A DNA stretch of 64,000 nt. It comes from Opitutia bacterium ISCC 52. GTDB taxonomy: Bacteria > Verrucomicrobiota > Verrucomicrobiia > Opitutales > UBA2995. The stretch spans positions 930,001-994,000 of the forward strand of contig CP076040.1 in the NCBI GenBank assembly GCA_014529675.2, given 5' to 3'. A program made the translations under genes and the position numbers. Positions 9,124 to 19,027 of the stretch are shown in pieces (position 1 is the first letter of the stretch; each line of letters opens with the position of its first letter). The notes below the pieces were generated by a model that saw only the letters and a program-made list of their open reading frames with translations, made no database searches and was not told where the DNA came from.

Positions 9124-10386
9124 ATGAACCCTAAGTCTATTTTCCTCATTCCCTTTTTGTTATTCTTCCTTACGGCTTCGGTCTGCGGAAACCAACTTCC
9201 TGAGCTGGACCGTTGCGGCGGTTTCAAAGATATCCAGCTCAAGGCGACCGGATTCTTCCGCGTCGATAAGGTGAAGGGTCGTCACTGCTTCGTAACCCCG
9301 GACGGTCATCCCTATATTGCGCTAGGTGCCAACCACATCGGAAAGTTTCTACAGGACGATTCGCAAAATAGCGAACTCCTGGCGCGCTTTAAAGGAGACG
9401 AGGAAAAGGCCGCCGAATTTCTCTTTCAGGCGGTACGAGACCTGGCTCTGAACGCGGGTGAAGCCTATGCGCCTATCGATCCTCGCTTAGCCAAGCGCAT
9501 GCCCTATGTTTTGAACGTGACTTTCCCGGCGAAGGGCAAGGTGCAGTTTGATATTTTCGATCCCAAGGTGAAGCGCGCGTTTTGGGACAGTGTGGTTGAG
9601 CAGGTTCGGCCGGTTAAGGATGATCCTTTTCTATTGGGAATCGCCTGCCCGGATTTGCCCCTGTGGGATGCAAAGCGAGCCGACTATTATGAGAACTTAC
9701 CCGAGGGATCTCCGGGACGATTGATTTTCGATCGGTATTTCCCAAACCGTCAAAAAGAGCTGGCCAAGAACCGGCCCAAATCCAGGAACCAAAAAACAGA
9801 AGAACAATTTCTGGGGCTCGTAGCCGACACCCTTTATCGAATCGTCAGTGGTGCAGTTGACCATGCAGCTCCCAATCACCTGTTTTTCGGCGAACGCTTT
9901 CAACTGCGTAGCAATTTGTCTGACCCGGTCGTTGCGGCCGTTGGAAAATATGTGGATGTGTTTTGCACGCAAGCCCTGATCCGATCACCCCAACGTCCTC
10001 CCGAATGGCAGCTCTTTCAAGCGGATGCCTGGAAACATGAATACAAGGTAACAGGTCGCCCCATTATGATCATCGATTGGGCTGCACCGTTCAGTCTCGA
10101 TCATCCTTACGAAGTGGACATAGCGATGATCAAATCCGAGGCGGAAGCAACCGAGGAAACGAATCAGTTCCTCATCGATTCGTTTGACCAGCCTTACATT
10201 ATAGGCAATTTCAAATGCCAGCTCATCGGCAGTCACGGAAACGACAGCAAGTTTCCTGAAGGACGCATGAAACGGACCTACTTGAAAGATGACGGATCAC
10301 CCTGGCCGGTCCGGACCGAGGAGACACGTAAAACGCATATTAAGGTTTTGAATACCGTACTGAAGCAGCTGCAAGGGGACTCATGA
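9124..10386 (+). CDS. Agarase-like TIM-barrel glycoside hydrolase
   Basis: About 420 residues from ATG 9124; a TTG at 9112 is an alternative, but ATG gives a clean signal peptide MNPKSIFLIPFLLFFLTASV. The mature protein starts with the block GFFRVDKVKGRHCFVTPDGH and YIALGANHI, typical of beta-agarase-like clan GH-A proteins of marine bacteria, and has GERFQL and MIIDWAAPF further on. The length is much shorter than GH50 or GH86 agarases, and I cannot point to both catalytic glutamates with certainty. A role in sulfated galactan or related glycan breakdown is inference. Its TGA overlaps the next ATG (ATGA at 10383-10386), showing translational coupling with the DUF1080 remnant. Confidence 0.75.
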   Translation: MNPKSIFLIPFLLFFLTASVCGNQLPELDRCGGFKDIQLKATGFFRVDKVKGRHCFVTPDGHPYIALGANHIGKFLQDDSQNSELLARFKGDEEKAAEFLFQAVRDLALNAGEAYAPIDPRLAKRMPYVLNVTFPAKGKVQFDIFDPKVKRAFWDSVVEQVRPVKDDPFLLGIACPDLPLWDAKRADYYENLPEGSPGRLIFDRYFPNRQKELAKNRPKSRNQKTEEQFLGLVADTLYRIVSGAVDHAAPNHLFFGERFQLRSNLSDPVVAAVGKYVDVFCTQALIRSPQRPPEWQLFQADAWKHEYKVTGRPIMIIDWAAPFSLDHPYEVDIAMIKSEAEATEETNQFLIDSFDQPYIIGNFKCQLIGSHGNDSKFPEGRMKRTYLKDDGSPWPVRTEETRKTHIKVLNTVLKQLQGDS

Positions 10387-10700
10387 AATTTCCTCTGAAA
10401 GCTCTTCTGCTTCCCCTTCTCTTTGCGGGAGTAGCTGTAGACCAAACGTCCCTAACTCCGTCAAGCCCCATCAACCTTCTCGGTGATCCTTCATTTAAGG
10501 ATTTTACGACGCAGTTGCATCCTGAACGTTCGCTTTCGACTAAGCGTGAAGAGCTTTGGTCGATTAATCAGGAGGGGATCTTGCATGGAACGGGTAAAGC
10601 ATGGGGGTTCATTAGAACCAAAACCAAATACCGCGACTACCATCTGGTACTAGAATATAAGTGGGGAGAACATACCTATGGATACGGCGCTGATCGTAGC
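10383..10700 (+). pseudogene. DUF1080 (3-keto-disaccharide hydrolase-like) gene, 3' end lost
   Basis: It starts at ATG 10383 overlapping the upstream stop, with a signal peptide (FPLKALLLPLLFAGVAV) and the opening of a DUF1080 jelly-roll domain (INLLGDPSFKDF, GKAWGFIRTKTKYRDYHLVL, then YKWGEHTYGYGADRSR). After ADRSR the family normally continues with a short Asp/Gly-rich strand and about 150 more residues. Instead the frame runs about 17 codons through sequence that codes for an esterase in another frame and stops near 10751. The 3' part has been deleted at about 10697-10706. Confidence 0.8.
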
Positions 10701-11070
10701 CGGGGGCACGCCCGTTTTGGCCACTTCTTTAATTGCCGAACGACTTTATGAGGCGTTGGATGAATACGACAAGGTAGGTTATCGGCCCGCCTTTGCGGCT
10801 CCTATCTATTCCGGACGCCCAGCGGATGACTACAATCTGTCGGAATCTGCTCCTCCTTTCTTCATGGTGATTGCGCACGACGATAAGGACCGGTCTATCT
10901 CCGTGGCCGAACTCTATATCGCTCTAAAGAAAGCCAACATTTCTGCCGAGATGCATATCTACAGCGAAGGCGGACACGGCTACGGCCTACGCCGCACGGA
11001 TCAGCCGGTGACCACTTGGACCGATCGTATGGAAGACTGGCTGCAGGTAAATGGCTTTTTAGAAAACTAG
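10699..11070 (+). pseudogene. Alpha/beta-hydrolase (carbohydrate esterase-like), 5' end lost
   Basis: The last 124 codons of an alpha/beta hydrolase: AGGTPVLATSLIAERLYEA directly follows where the nucleophile elbow (G-x-S-A-G-G) should be, then RPAFAAPIYSGRP, PFFMVIAHDDKD (catalytic Asp region), LYIALKKANISAEMHIY and the catalytic His in EGGHGYGL. Everything before the AGG, including the nucleophile Ser, is missing and replaced by the DUF1080 fragment in a different frame. Such esterases (acetylxylan esterase/BD-FAE-like) remove acyl groups from glycans. The available ATG at 10678 lies inside the DUF1080 part, so any product would lack the active site. Confidence 0.8.
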
Positions 11071-11083
11071 AAACTCCTATCGG

Positions 11084-12292
11084 TCATTTTTTTGGTGCCT
11101 TCCAGCTGAAGGGGAGTTCCGCGTTCGGGTAGGCCCAGTTATTGAATGGGTTAGGTGAGGGCTTTCCGTGAAACTGAAGATCTACAAAGTCGAACAGCGT
11201 GGACCAATCTTCGATGTTTTGAGCATGGCCACCTTCGCGCCAATGAAGGGCGATTTTGTCTTCGGCGTCCATCCATTCGTAGACGACTTCCGTCGCGTGA
11301 TGGGTGAGCTCAGTGCCATAAGGATTGGCATGATAATCTTGCCGGGCGTGACAGTTTAGAAAAGCTCTGGGAGCTACCAAGACGCGTGAGAAGTGAGAGT
11401 CAAAAGGCAGGCGCTCTTCTTTATCGGCGAAGGGAAAATATCCGGGAGCAAACCAACGTTCATTTTTTCCAATGTGACTCTTAATACTCTGAGGGCGTTG
11501 GCCTTCTTCAAAATAACGGTAGCTGCCTGTTCCACCTGTGCCTGATGAATTGGGTGCTGTGATGGTGACTCGTTCATCAAAAATACCAGCACACAAGGCA
11601 GCTTTGCCACCACGAGAATGTCCCGTGGCAACCACCTTATTCATATCGACCAAGTCAAATTGATCCAGTGCATCGAGTACCACACCGTGGGCCCAGCCCC
11701 ATACGGCCAGAGCTCGCCAAGTATATTCTGGGTAGAGTGGGTACACACCAGCACTTCGATCGATGCCTCGTGCATCCGTCGCGAGGGCTTCTCTTTCGAA
11801 TCGGCAAAGCAGGTAGCCTCGTCGGATGGCTTCTTCTCCTGCAAATTCAGTGTTCTCATCCAGCTCCTCATCAAAGGCGACCCGGTCGTTTTTGATGACG
11901 GTTGGATAGCGTTTGTTGGCTTTAGGTCTTACGACCACCAGTTTACAACTGGCAGTGAGACCGTTGCGCCGAATCGTGAGTGTGTAAGTCTCTCGCAGTC
12001 CTTTCCCATCAAACACCGATTTTGAATCATGCTTCTTTACTTCGATCTTTTGGGGCAGGGGAGGAACGGTTCCGTAAAGGTAGTGTTCAAGCATCGCCCG
12101 AATGTACTTCTTTTGTTCTTTCCAGTCTTCGAGTGTCTTCACGCGACTCCCGTCCTCCATGATGAACGGATCCGGCATCTCTGGTTGAACGGGTAAGCCA
12201 TCAACCTCCATGAAATTATAGGCGACTACCGAAAACGGCAGCACTGCAAGAAACAGTACCCCTGTTATGATGTTCTTACTTTTCGTTTTCAT
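11084..12292 (-). CDS. CE15-family 4-O-methyl-glucuronoyl methylesterase, secreted
   Basis: A 402-residue secreted esterase with N-terminal signal (IITGVLFLAVLPFSVVAYNF). The fold marks are those of CE15: PLYPEYTWRALAVWGW, the nucleophile elbow GHSRGGK with Ser226, TITAPNSSGTGGTGSYRY, and the catalytic His in WREGGHAQN. CE15 enzymes cleave ester links between glucuronic acid side chains and lignin or other alcohols; in marine Opitutae the substrate may be algal uronic-acid polymers. The ATG (12292) lies inside the 3' end of the NhaC gene (17-bp overlap), so the two are co-transcribed. Confidence 0.88.
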   Translation of the reverse strand: MKTKSKNIITGVLFLAVLPFSVVAYNFMEVDGLPVQPEMPDPFIMEDGSRVKTLEDWKEQKKYIRAMLEHYLYGTVPPLPQKIEVKKHDSKSVFDGKGLRETYTLTIRRNGLTASCKLVVVRPKANKRYPTVIKNDRVAFDEELDENTEFAGEEAIRRGYLLCRFEREALATDARGIDRSAGVYPLYPEYTWRALAVWGWAHGVVLDALDQFDLVDMNKVVATGHSRGGKAALCAGIFDERVTITAPNSSGTGGTGSYRYFEEGQRPQSIKSHIGKNERWFAPGYFPFADKEERLPFDSHFSRVLVAPRAFLNCHARQDYHANPYGTELTHHATEVVYEWMDAEDKIALHWREGGHAQNIEDWSTLFDFVDLQFHGKPSPNPFNNWAYPNAELPFSWKAPKK

Positions 12293-13772
12293 CTTTTCCT
12301 ACCTGCTTGCTCGACCCATAAAAACACCCAATCCCTGTAATCGCCAGGGTAATTGCCACCACTATATTGATCAGGGACAAAAACTGCCAATGCCAGTATT
12401 GCGCTACAGGAACACCGAGTGTGGCCCCCATGTAAATCGCTGTCGTATGCCAGGGCACAAGCGGCTCAATCATCGTGCCTGCATCTTCAAGTGAGCGTGA
12501 TAACACTTTCTTGGGGATGCCTTTTTCTTTGTAGGTCGATTGGAATGCCTCACCCACGACAAAACTTGCTGCCATTTGATTGGAGGTGATTGAGTTGATC
12601 AAAGTCGTGGACGCCAGTGATGAAAGAATGGTGGCTGCTCGAGACTTTGCGAAACTGAACACGCGTTTTACGATGATGGGCATCGCGTCGATTTTATCAA
12701 TCGAACCTACATAGATGAAAACAATGATGGAGATAACAATCGGTTCGTTGAGTTCGTAAAGTCCACCTCGGTTGAAGAGCGTATTCATATCCTCTGGCAC
12801 GTTTGTCATCCAAACTGCCATGGAGGTATCGAATCCTTTGTAGAGCGACTGAACCGCATCGGCCATGGTGGTCTGTTGGAGCAGTACCGCCAGGATGCAG
12901 GCGACAAAGGACGAGCCTGCTAAGGTCGGCAGAGTCGCTTTCCTTTTGATCGATCCATAGAGGACAATGAACACGGGTAACAGTAGAAGGATGTTAAAGT
13001 TAAACATCTCCTTAATGCCTCCCAGGATCACGGCAGTTTGAGCAATGGCTTCCGGGGACGATTCCACCGGGTATACAAACCCCAGCACAAAATAAAGACT
13101 GCCAGCCATCAACGCCGAGGGAATCGTCGTAAACATCATCGCGTGAATGTGTTCAAACAACGGCACTTCCACCGCTAGTGCGGCCACGTTCGTTGTATCG
13201 GAAAGGGGCGACATCTTATCCCCAAAAAATGCGCCTCCAATAACCGCGCCTGCCGTAATCGCCAAATTGGCATCCACCGTAATAGCTACGCCCATCAAAA
13301 CCAAACCGACCGTTCCGGCCGATCCCCAGGACGTCCCGGTCATGGTCGAAAAAATCGCAGCCACGACAAATGCGATCACATACAGAAAATCCGGATGGAT
13401 GATCTTGATGCCATAGTAGACCAACATCGGTATCGTCCCCGCCGCGATCCAACTCCCGATGATCATCCCGATCGAAAAGAGTATGAGGATGGTCGGAAAA
13501 GCCCGGGCGAGTTTTTTCACGATCGAATCCTGAATTTCCAACCAGGAGTAGCCGAGATAACCCAGTTGAGAAATGGCTAAGACGGCAGCCGAAAGAAATA
13601 CGATCTCTAAAGGAAAGGCCTGAAGCCATTGCACCATGGGGCGAATGATCAGACCGTAAACCAGTAAAATAATGAGCCCGGCCACTGGGAACAGAGCTTG
13701 TAGAAAAGTAACTGGTTTATGGGCTTCACGGGTCATAGAGTCGTTTGGAGAAGATCGAGTTTGGCGGTCCAC
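12276..13772 (-). CDS. nhaC: NhaC-family Na+/H+ antiporter
   Basis: A 498-residue membrane protein with about 11-12 hydrophobic segments. The signature GAFFGDKMSPLSDTTNVA is diagnostic for the NhaC family; TMTGTSWGSAGTVGL and SNQMAASFVVG are further conserved re-entrant or helix segments. The family exchanges Na+ for H+, and some members also exchange organic substrates. The first 12 residues are polar, and an internal Met at residue 13 (MTREAHKP, 13736) is an equally good start. It overlaps the CE15 gene downstream, an unusual pairing that may reflect need for sodium homeostasis during polymer growth, or only chance. Confidence 0.92.
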   Translation of the reverse strand: MDRQTRSSPNDSMTREAHKPVTFLQALFPVAGLIILLVYGLIIRPMVQWLQAFPLEIVFLSAAVLAISQLGYLGYSWLEIQDSIVKKLARAFPTILILFSIGMIIGSWIAAGTIPMLVYYGIKIIHPDFLYVIAFVVAAIFSTMTGTSWGSAGTVGLVLMGVAITVDANLAITAGAVIGGAFFGDKMSPLSDTTNVAALAVEVPLFEHIHAMMFTTIPSALMAGSLYFVLGFVYPVESSPEAIAQTAVILGGIKEMFNFNILLLLPVFIVLYGSIKRKATLPTLAGSSFVACILAVLLQQTTMADAVQSLYKGFDTSMAVWMTNVPEDMNTLFNRGGLYELNEPIVISIIVFIYVGSIDKIDAMPIIVKRVFSFAKSRAATILSSLASTTLINSITSNQMAASFVVGEAFQSTYKEKGIPKKVLSRSLEDAGTMIEPLVPWHTTAIYMGATLGVPVAQYWHWQFLSLINIVVAITLAITGIGCFYGSSKQVGKDENEK

Positions 13773-13856
13773 TCATCACAGACCTTATTCCATCAATGTG
13801 ACTGCCGCACCCTCAAATGTGAAGGGCTAAAACCTAAGGTCGCTTTTTGATCCATC

Positions 13857-15476
13857 TCAGCGTGTCAGGGTATCCCCAAACTCGCGGAAGAACATAAAAA
13901 GGATAATGGCACTACCCAGGAAACTACCGAGCCCCAGCTCCATGGCTTGTCCCAGATTAAATTGCGTCCCGAGGTAGACGAGAAGCACGGAGGTAAGCAG
14001 GCAAATGCCAAAGGACATCGTTGCCGACAAGCTGACCACGGGTTCCATTCGTTCCCGGAGTTCGCGAGCTTCTTTAAAGTAGTAACGGGAAAACAGGATG
14101 AACAAGATCATGGCTACGAAGCCTTGATCGTCGAGGGGTGGTCGGACGAGGAAAGCATCGTACAAACCATGCGCTACGATCGCTATGCCGAAAATGTAGA
14201 AAAAGTCATTCAGCGAATAAGCCCGGGTTCCCAAACCTCGGCAGAGGTAAAGACCGCTCATTCCAGTCAATGAAATGTGCAGAAAATTGGCCGTCAGAAA
14301 GCGAGGTGCAGCTGCCGTGCCCATAGAGCCACTCAGGTATCCAAAGTTTTCTGAGTAGGCGAAACCCAGTCCGACAAAACTGGCGACCAATAAAAATTCC
14401 AAATGATATCCCCGCTTTATCAGAATGAATACCAGCGGTAGAAACATCAGTAGTTTGCACACTTCTTCCCGCAAGCCAACCGTCGCAATGTAATAGACCA
14501 TCGCATGGACGACTTCTGTCCCTTCGTCGATGGGAAGATGAAGATCCTCCAGCATGACCCAGATCAAGGTGGGAGTGGTGCTCAAAACCCCCAGAACCAG
14601 CCCGATGATGCAGAGGACCGGAGTCCATTTATCAAAGCGTGTAACCTGGCATAGCTGCAAAAGAATGATTCCCCAAACCACCATTGCAATGGTTGCCAGG
14701 ACAAAGCTGCTCGTTTGGGTTCGGTCCACCTGTGCTAGGAACACCGACTTTACCAGTTGAGGCCAATCTTGTTGTCGGGCTGCCAGATCCGCACCTATCC
14801 AAGGACTGAATGCATCTGCGTAGAGTGGATTGTCAGCCAGCTCTTTCAGTGTATTCAGATCTCCTACATGATCGCGATTAATTACGGCTTGTTCTCTCGC
14901 CCAATGAGCGTCCGGGAATTCTCCCTCCTTGGTAAAATGGGGATAGGCTTTGTTGAATAGATTTTCTCCGCTGGCCATCTGCCCGAGGATCTGGTTGGCA
15001 AAGCGGGTAGGTGGTTCTTGGGCGGCCATCATTTCCAACTGTTCGGTTGCACCTTCCAGATCGGTTCCCAGCGATCTCATAAACAGCATCACCAGATCGA
15101 CTTCTATCTGGGGTAGATAGTCGGTCAGCAGTTTTTCATAGCGAGGCCAATCATTGGATGAAAGCCTTAGCTGAATGAACGGTGTATCAATCAATACATC
15201 CTCGGTCGTAGAGTGGCCTGACTTTAGAGCCTTCTCTACTTCCTCAAACACAATGTCTGTAACCTGACTGTTTTGAACGATGATCAAACCCAGGTCCGTG
15301 GGGTTCGCAGTCAATCGGCTGCTGATCCTTCCCTGAATGCTCAAGTCGCTACTAGCAGGCACGAATCGGGCGAAGTACGCCAGGACTAGCCCCGTAACAA
15401 TCGTAGCAGTACCCAGTCTCCAGAGAAACGACCGACTGCGTGACAAGGTGTAGAGTTGATTCCTGAGGTTTTTCAC
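13857..15476 (-). CDS. PrsW-like intramembrane metalloprotease
   Basis: A 539-residue protein with one N-terminal membrane segment (residues about 20-38), a soluble part of about 220 residues, and a C-terminal multi-pass domain. The latter has the PrsW motifs: EE in LREEVCKLL (about residue 335), GFAYSEN with a Glu, ANFLHISLTG and IVAHGLYDAFL with His residues expected to bind zinc. PrsW cleaves anti-sigma factors in Bacillus; related CAAX-type proteases have other targets. The N-terminal extracytoplasmic domain is extra compared with short PrsW proteins and may recognise substrate. No anti-sigma gene is adjacent. Confidence 0.85.
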   Translation of the reverse strand: MKNLRNQLYTLSRSRSFLWRLGTATIVTGLVLAYFARFVPASSDLSIQGRISSRLTANPTDLGLIIVQNSQVTDIVFEEVEKALKSGHSTTEDVLIDTPFIQLRLSSNDWPRYEKLLTDYLPQIEVDLVMLFMRSLGTDLEGATEQLEMMAAQEPPTRFANQILGQMASGENLFNKAYPHFTKEGEFPDAHWAREQAVINRDHVGDLNTLKELADNPLYADAFSPWIGADLAARQQDWPQLVKSVFLAQVDRTQTSSFVLATIAMVVWGIILLQLCQVTRFDKWTPVLCIIGLVLGVLSTTPTLIWVMLEDLHLPIDEGTEVVHAMVYYIATVGLREEVCKLLMFLPLVFILIKRGYHLEFLLVASFVGLGFAYSENFGYLSGSMGTAAAPRFLTANFLHISLTGMSGLYLCRGLGTRAYSLNDFFYIFGIAIVAHGLYDAFLVRPPLDDQGFVAMILFILFSRYYFKEARELRERMEPVVSLSATMSFGICLLTSVLLVYLGTQFNLGQAMELGLGSFLGSAIILFMFFREFGDTLTR

Positions 15477-15548
15477 TGTCAGCGAAATTCTGACAATTCT
15501 ACTTCAAGGTCAAGGAGTGGAATGGTAGTGAGGACTATAAAACTCTGG

Positions 15549-18533
15549 CTACCTTCGATTTGGTCTTCGTCCAGAGCCTCTGCGTGACGGGCTTCTTACC
15601 TGCGTTGCTTCGGTTTTCCCATCCTTAAGCAGAAACTCCACAAGATCGTATAGGTCATTTTCCGGAATGAGCGCACCGTAGGCGGCTGGCATCATGGAGA
15701 AATGGGAGGGGATTTGTTCGGAAATAGTGTCTTCGGGAATGCGATGTGTCTGTCCGCTTGGATCAGTCAGGATGACAAAGCCATCCTCAGAGCGGGCGCT
15801 GATGCCCGACACATTGTTGCCATCCTGGGTCCGAATGGTGGTGAGCATGAAGGCCGGGTCCACATTGCGGTTGGGATCAAGGATGTCTTCCAGGATTCGC
15901 TCCACCCCACGAACCTGAATGCCGTCCAGGTTTGGTCCGAGCTTCCCGTCCTCGCGGTTGATGCTGTGGCAGACGGCGCACTGGCTTTGAAACACCCCCT
16001 GGCCGCGGTCGGTGGATCGATCCGCTTGGTGGAAACCTTCCTGTCGCGCAGCGATTAATCCTGGGAGTTCCGTCGATGGATCGGGTAATCGATCCAGAAG
16101 TGCCGTAAGTCGTGGGTGGTCCTCTCCGATTTGTTGGCGTATGATGGAGTCGCGTAGGAGTAGGGCTGAGGCTTTACCGGATTCGATGGCCTCCAGCAGG
16201 CGTTCGGTTCCCTCTGAAGAGGAACATAGGATTTGGGCCAACGCTGTTTGACGTGAAGCAGGTGCCAGAGAGAGCTGCTCTAAAAGAATGTCGTAGGCCG
16301 ACTCTGGCTGTAGACTGATCAGTGCCTCGCTCGCTCCCAGATCTCCGTCCTTGGACAAATCGAGTATGAGCCCGGTCAGTTGCTTGAGCTCAAGATGAGT
16401 GGTCAGGCCGAGTGCTAGATCGAGGATCGGGCGTTCAACCTCAGAAGGGTTTTGAAGTATGGCTCGAATAGATTTGCGTGCCCAATCGAGTAGGGCGGTC
16501 GAAGGGTCGGTTTGGATGCCAAGCACGAGTGCGGCAAGCTGCTTAATGCCCCATTCCTGATCGAATCGTGTGTTGTTCAGCCGTTCAATGAGTTGTTCCA
16601 GTTCAGACGCTGACAACTGCCCTGCATTTACATCGAGTGAGGTGTTAAACACTTCATTTTGGGGATCCGTCTCCAGCAATACAAAGCGAGCGGCCTCCGC
16701 TGTCTGAGTGGCTGCAGCGATTTCCACTAAATGGAGATCTTCTGCTTTATTACTCGACCAGTTTTCTGAGTGGATGAGTTGTTCCCGTATAGCCATTCGG
16801 AGCACATGAATAAGATGGGTATCTTCCTCATCCGTGCGCTTCCATGTGGATAGTAAAGGATCTAAAAAACCTGGATGGGGATGACGCCGCATTCCGTCTG
16901 CCGCTGCGCGACGAACAAAGGCGTTCTTTGCCTTGAGTGCTTGTAGCGCAGAGTATTGTTCGATCTCTCCCCACTTCGCCCGTTCGGCCAATAGCTTCAT
17001 GGCGTGCACTTGGACGATGTGGCTGGTGCTGGTGATGATGGGTTCTGAATAAACAGTATCGAGGAGGCCCTTTTGTTCCAATATCCAAAGCATGTGTGCC
17101 TGAGCATTGGGAGAAGCACCGGGATAAGCTGAGATGATATGCGCCTCATGACCCTCTTGCCAGCGATCAATTATCTGGTGATTAGCCAGCACTCTTAACG
17201 TTTCGTTATTCTTATTCAGAGTTTGGATAAGCTCTTCAACATTCCTGGTGGTTAGATCTGGAGCCGGGCCGGGAGCTCCCTTGTAAACGACCCGCCAGAC
17301 TCGACCATGAGTTCTGTCACGTTTGGGGTGATCCAGCGGTACTTCATAATGCCCGATAATGGCGTTATAAAAATCGGCGATGTAGAGCGCTCCGTCTGGG
17401 CCCACCGTGATATCTACCGGGCGGAACCAAGGATCATCGCAGGTGATAAAATCGGGTTGGGTGTCCGCTATGAGTGTGGAGCCGTACTGAAGCAGTTTGT
17501 CTCGGTGTACTCGTCGGGTGACCGAGTTGCAAAGAAACAGATTATCCCGGTACTCTTCCGGGAAATGATCCGCGGCATAGTAGGCAGGTCCGCTGATAGA
17601 GGTAGAGCCATGATCGTGATCAATCATTTCAGGCCCTAGTCCCAGGGGTTCGTTGATGGGGTTTCCCCAGCTGGGGCGGAAGTAGGCCGCTCCTGGTAAG
17701 AGTTGGTAAAGGGGGAGCGAGTGGCAGTCGGCACTGAAGACATTGCCCAGGGGGTCGATCGCCAAGCCAAATGGATTTACTTGTCCACGGGTGTAGATCT
17801 CAAATTGTGAACCGTCCGGTCGGAATCGGTAGGTGTGACCTGAATACAAATCCGTTTCCCGACCCTGGCTATCGACTACAAAAGTCGTATTTCGAAATCC
17901 ATGACAGCCGTAGATCCATCCATCGATCCATCGACGAAAGCTACTGGCCATTCCATGGGTGTCGATATTTCCGAAATGGCTGTAGAGGACTGTGTCGGTG
18001 TCAGCCACACCATCGCCGTCTGAATCTGTGTGACGGGAAATATCAGGTATGCTGTAAACAATGGCGCTGCTTCCGTCCCCGATGGGGGTTTGTCCGATGG
18101 GGATATTTAGTCCTTCAGCGAAACGTTGCACCTGCCCGGGTTTTCCATCCGGACCAATGTTGGATGCAACCGTGACCCAATCGCTTGGAGAATCGTCTCC
18201 CAATTGCGGAAGTCTTTCTATCCGTGGATCCAGCCCTTCCGTTTGCGCAGGGAAAGGATACTCAACCGAACTCGTTACCCATAGGCGACCCTGAGCGTCG
18301 AAGTTCAGGTTCATGGGCTGACCGATGTGTGGTTCCGACAACACCAGCTGGATTTCAAATCCGGGAGGAAGATGAAATTGCAGTTGTTGGGCTTCCGGGC
18401 TTTGTGCCTCGGTAGGTGCAATATGCTGAGGCTGTGCATATAGCGAAACCGAGAGTCCGATGAACCCAAAAAGGATGAGAAGTCGAGTCACTCTGAAAAT
18501 CAATAATACGGACTGCGGATTGTCTACTCTCAT
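15549..18533 (-). CDS. PVC-type membrane-bound dehydrogenase / HEAT / cytochrome c fusion
   Basis: A 994-residue exported protein. Order of domains: signal (residues 10-33); a six-bladed propeller dehydrogenase-like region (about 45-440) with VSSVEYPFPAQTEG, DSDGDGVADTDTVLYSHFGN and DGALYIADFYNAIIGHYE; a helical HEAT-like region (about 470-840); and a c-type haem domain with CAVCH in FQSQCAVCHSINREDGKLG near residue 870, ending in VEFLLKDGK. The architecture corresponds to the TIGR02604/TIGR02603 pair expanded in Planctomycetes and Verrucomicrobia. It probably oxidises a sugar in the periplasm and passes electrons to its own haem; substrate unknown. It is a single gene, not in a tight operon. 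Confidence 0.92.
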   Translation of the reverse strand: MRVDNPQSVLLIFRVTRLLILFGFIGLSVSLYAQPQHIAPTEAQSPEAQQLQFHLPPGFEIQLVLSEPHIGQPMNLNFDAQGRLWVTSSVEYPFPAQTEGLDPRIERLPQLGDDSPSDWVTVASNIGPDGKPGQVQRFAEGLNIPIGQTPIGDGSSAIVYSIPDISRHTDSDGDGVADTDTVLYSHFGNIDTHGMASSFRRWIDGWIYGCHGFRNTTFVVDSQGRETDLYSGHTYRFRPDGSQFEIYTRGQVNPFGLAIDPLGNVFSADCHSLPLYQLLPGAAYFRPSWGNPINEPLGLGPEMIDHDHGSTSISGPAYYAADHFPEEYRDNLFLCNSVTRRVHRDKLLQYGSTLIADTQPDFITCDDPWFRPVDITVGPDGALYIADFYNAIIGHYEVPLDHPKRDRTHGRVWRVVYKGAPGPAPDLTTRNVEELIQTLNKNNETLRVLANHQIIDRWQEGHEAHIISAYPGASPNAQAHMLWILEQKGLLDTVYSEPIITSTSHIVQVHAMKLLAERAKWGEIEQYSALQALKAKNAFVRRAAADGMRRHPHPGFLDPLLSTWKRTDEEDTHLIHVLRMAIREQLIHSENWSSNKAEDLHLVEIAAATQTAEAARFVLLETDPQNEVFNTSLDVNAGQLSASELEQLIERLNNTRFDQEWGIKQLAALVLGIQTDPSTALLDWARKSIRAILQNPSEVERPILDLALGLTTHLELKQLTGLILDLSKDGDLGASEALISLQPESAYDILLEQLSLAPASRQTALAQILCSSSEGTERLLEAIESGKASALLLRDSIIRQQIGEDHPRLTALLDRLPDPSTELPGLIAARQEGFHQADRSTDRGQGVFQSQCAVCHSINREDGKLGPNLDGIQVRGVERILEDILDPNRNVDPAFMLTTIRTQDGNNVSGISARSEDGFVILTDPSGQTHRIPEDTISEQIPSHFSMMPAAYGALIPENDLYDLVEFLLKDGKTEATQVRSPSRRGSGRRPNRR

Positions 18534-18570
18534 TCCTGATTCAAGCTGCAGCTCACTGGCTTTTCACAAA

Positions 18571-18807
18571 TTATTTCAGATCTTGTGTTTGAATTGTTGA
18601 TGGCTCCTGGAGACCAATTATATCCGGCGAATGTGCCAGTATAAGTTTTAGAACCAAAGATTTCCTGTTTTCCCACGCGTATGTTCCCTTATCGAGACCA
18701 TCCCAGCGCACATTAAAGCTCATAGCTTTCAACTCCATTTCAGATGCATGGACACCTGGTTCTTGAGCGGCTGCCAGGGTCAGGACTAATAGGATTCTTA
18801 ACATCAC
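18571..18807 (-). pseudogene. Endonuclease/exonuclease/phosphatase family protein, 3'-truncated
   Basis: Only 78 residues remain: a signal peptide, then the family's opening LKAMSFNVRWDG, WENRKSLVLKLI and PDIIGLQEP. The family is normally 270-300 residues; the stop comes straight after the GLQE catalytic Glu, so the rest of the fold (the DH and HxN motifs) has gone. The next gene on the strand starts 38 bp further, so a deletion removed the 3' part. Cannot be functional as an enzyme. Confidence 0.75.
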
Positions 18808-19027
18808 ACTTGTTCAATATTGTGGGTGCAGGATAGACTCATGCACTCAATATACGCAATCGTGGTATTTTATTAAAAAGTCTTAGCATTGTTTCTTTTT
18901 ACCGGAATTTCTCCTGTGAGTAATTCTTAGACCATTTTATTGCTTTTTGGGGTATATGCTAGGCAAACCGCCTATTATCTGCCACTCACTTCAACTCCCC
19001 GGTTACCCTGAGGTCGTTCAAGGGTTT

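Noticed and set aside
13216-13629. 137-residue minus-strand open frame
   Set aside because: It is an alternative frame inside nhaC, with His/Arg/Asp-rich low-quality composition.
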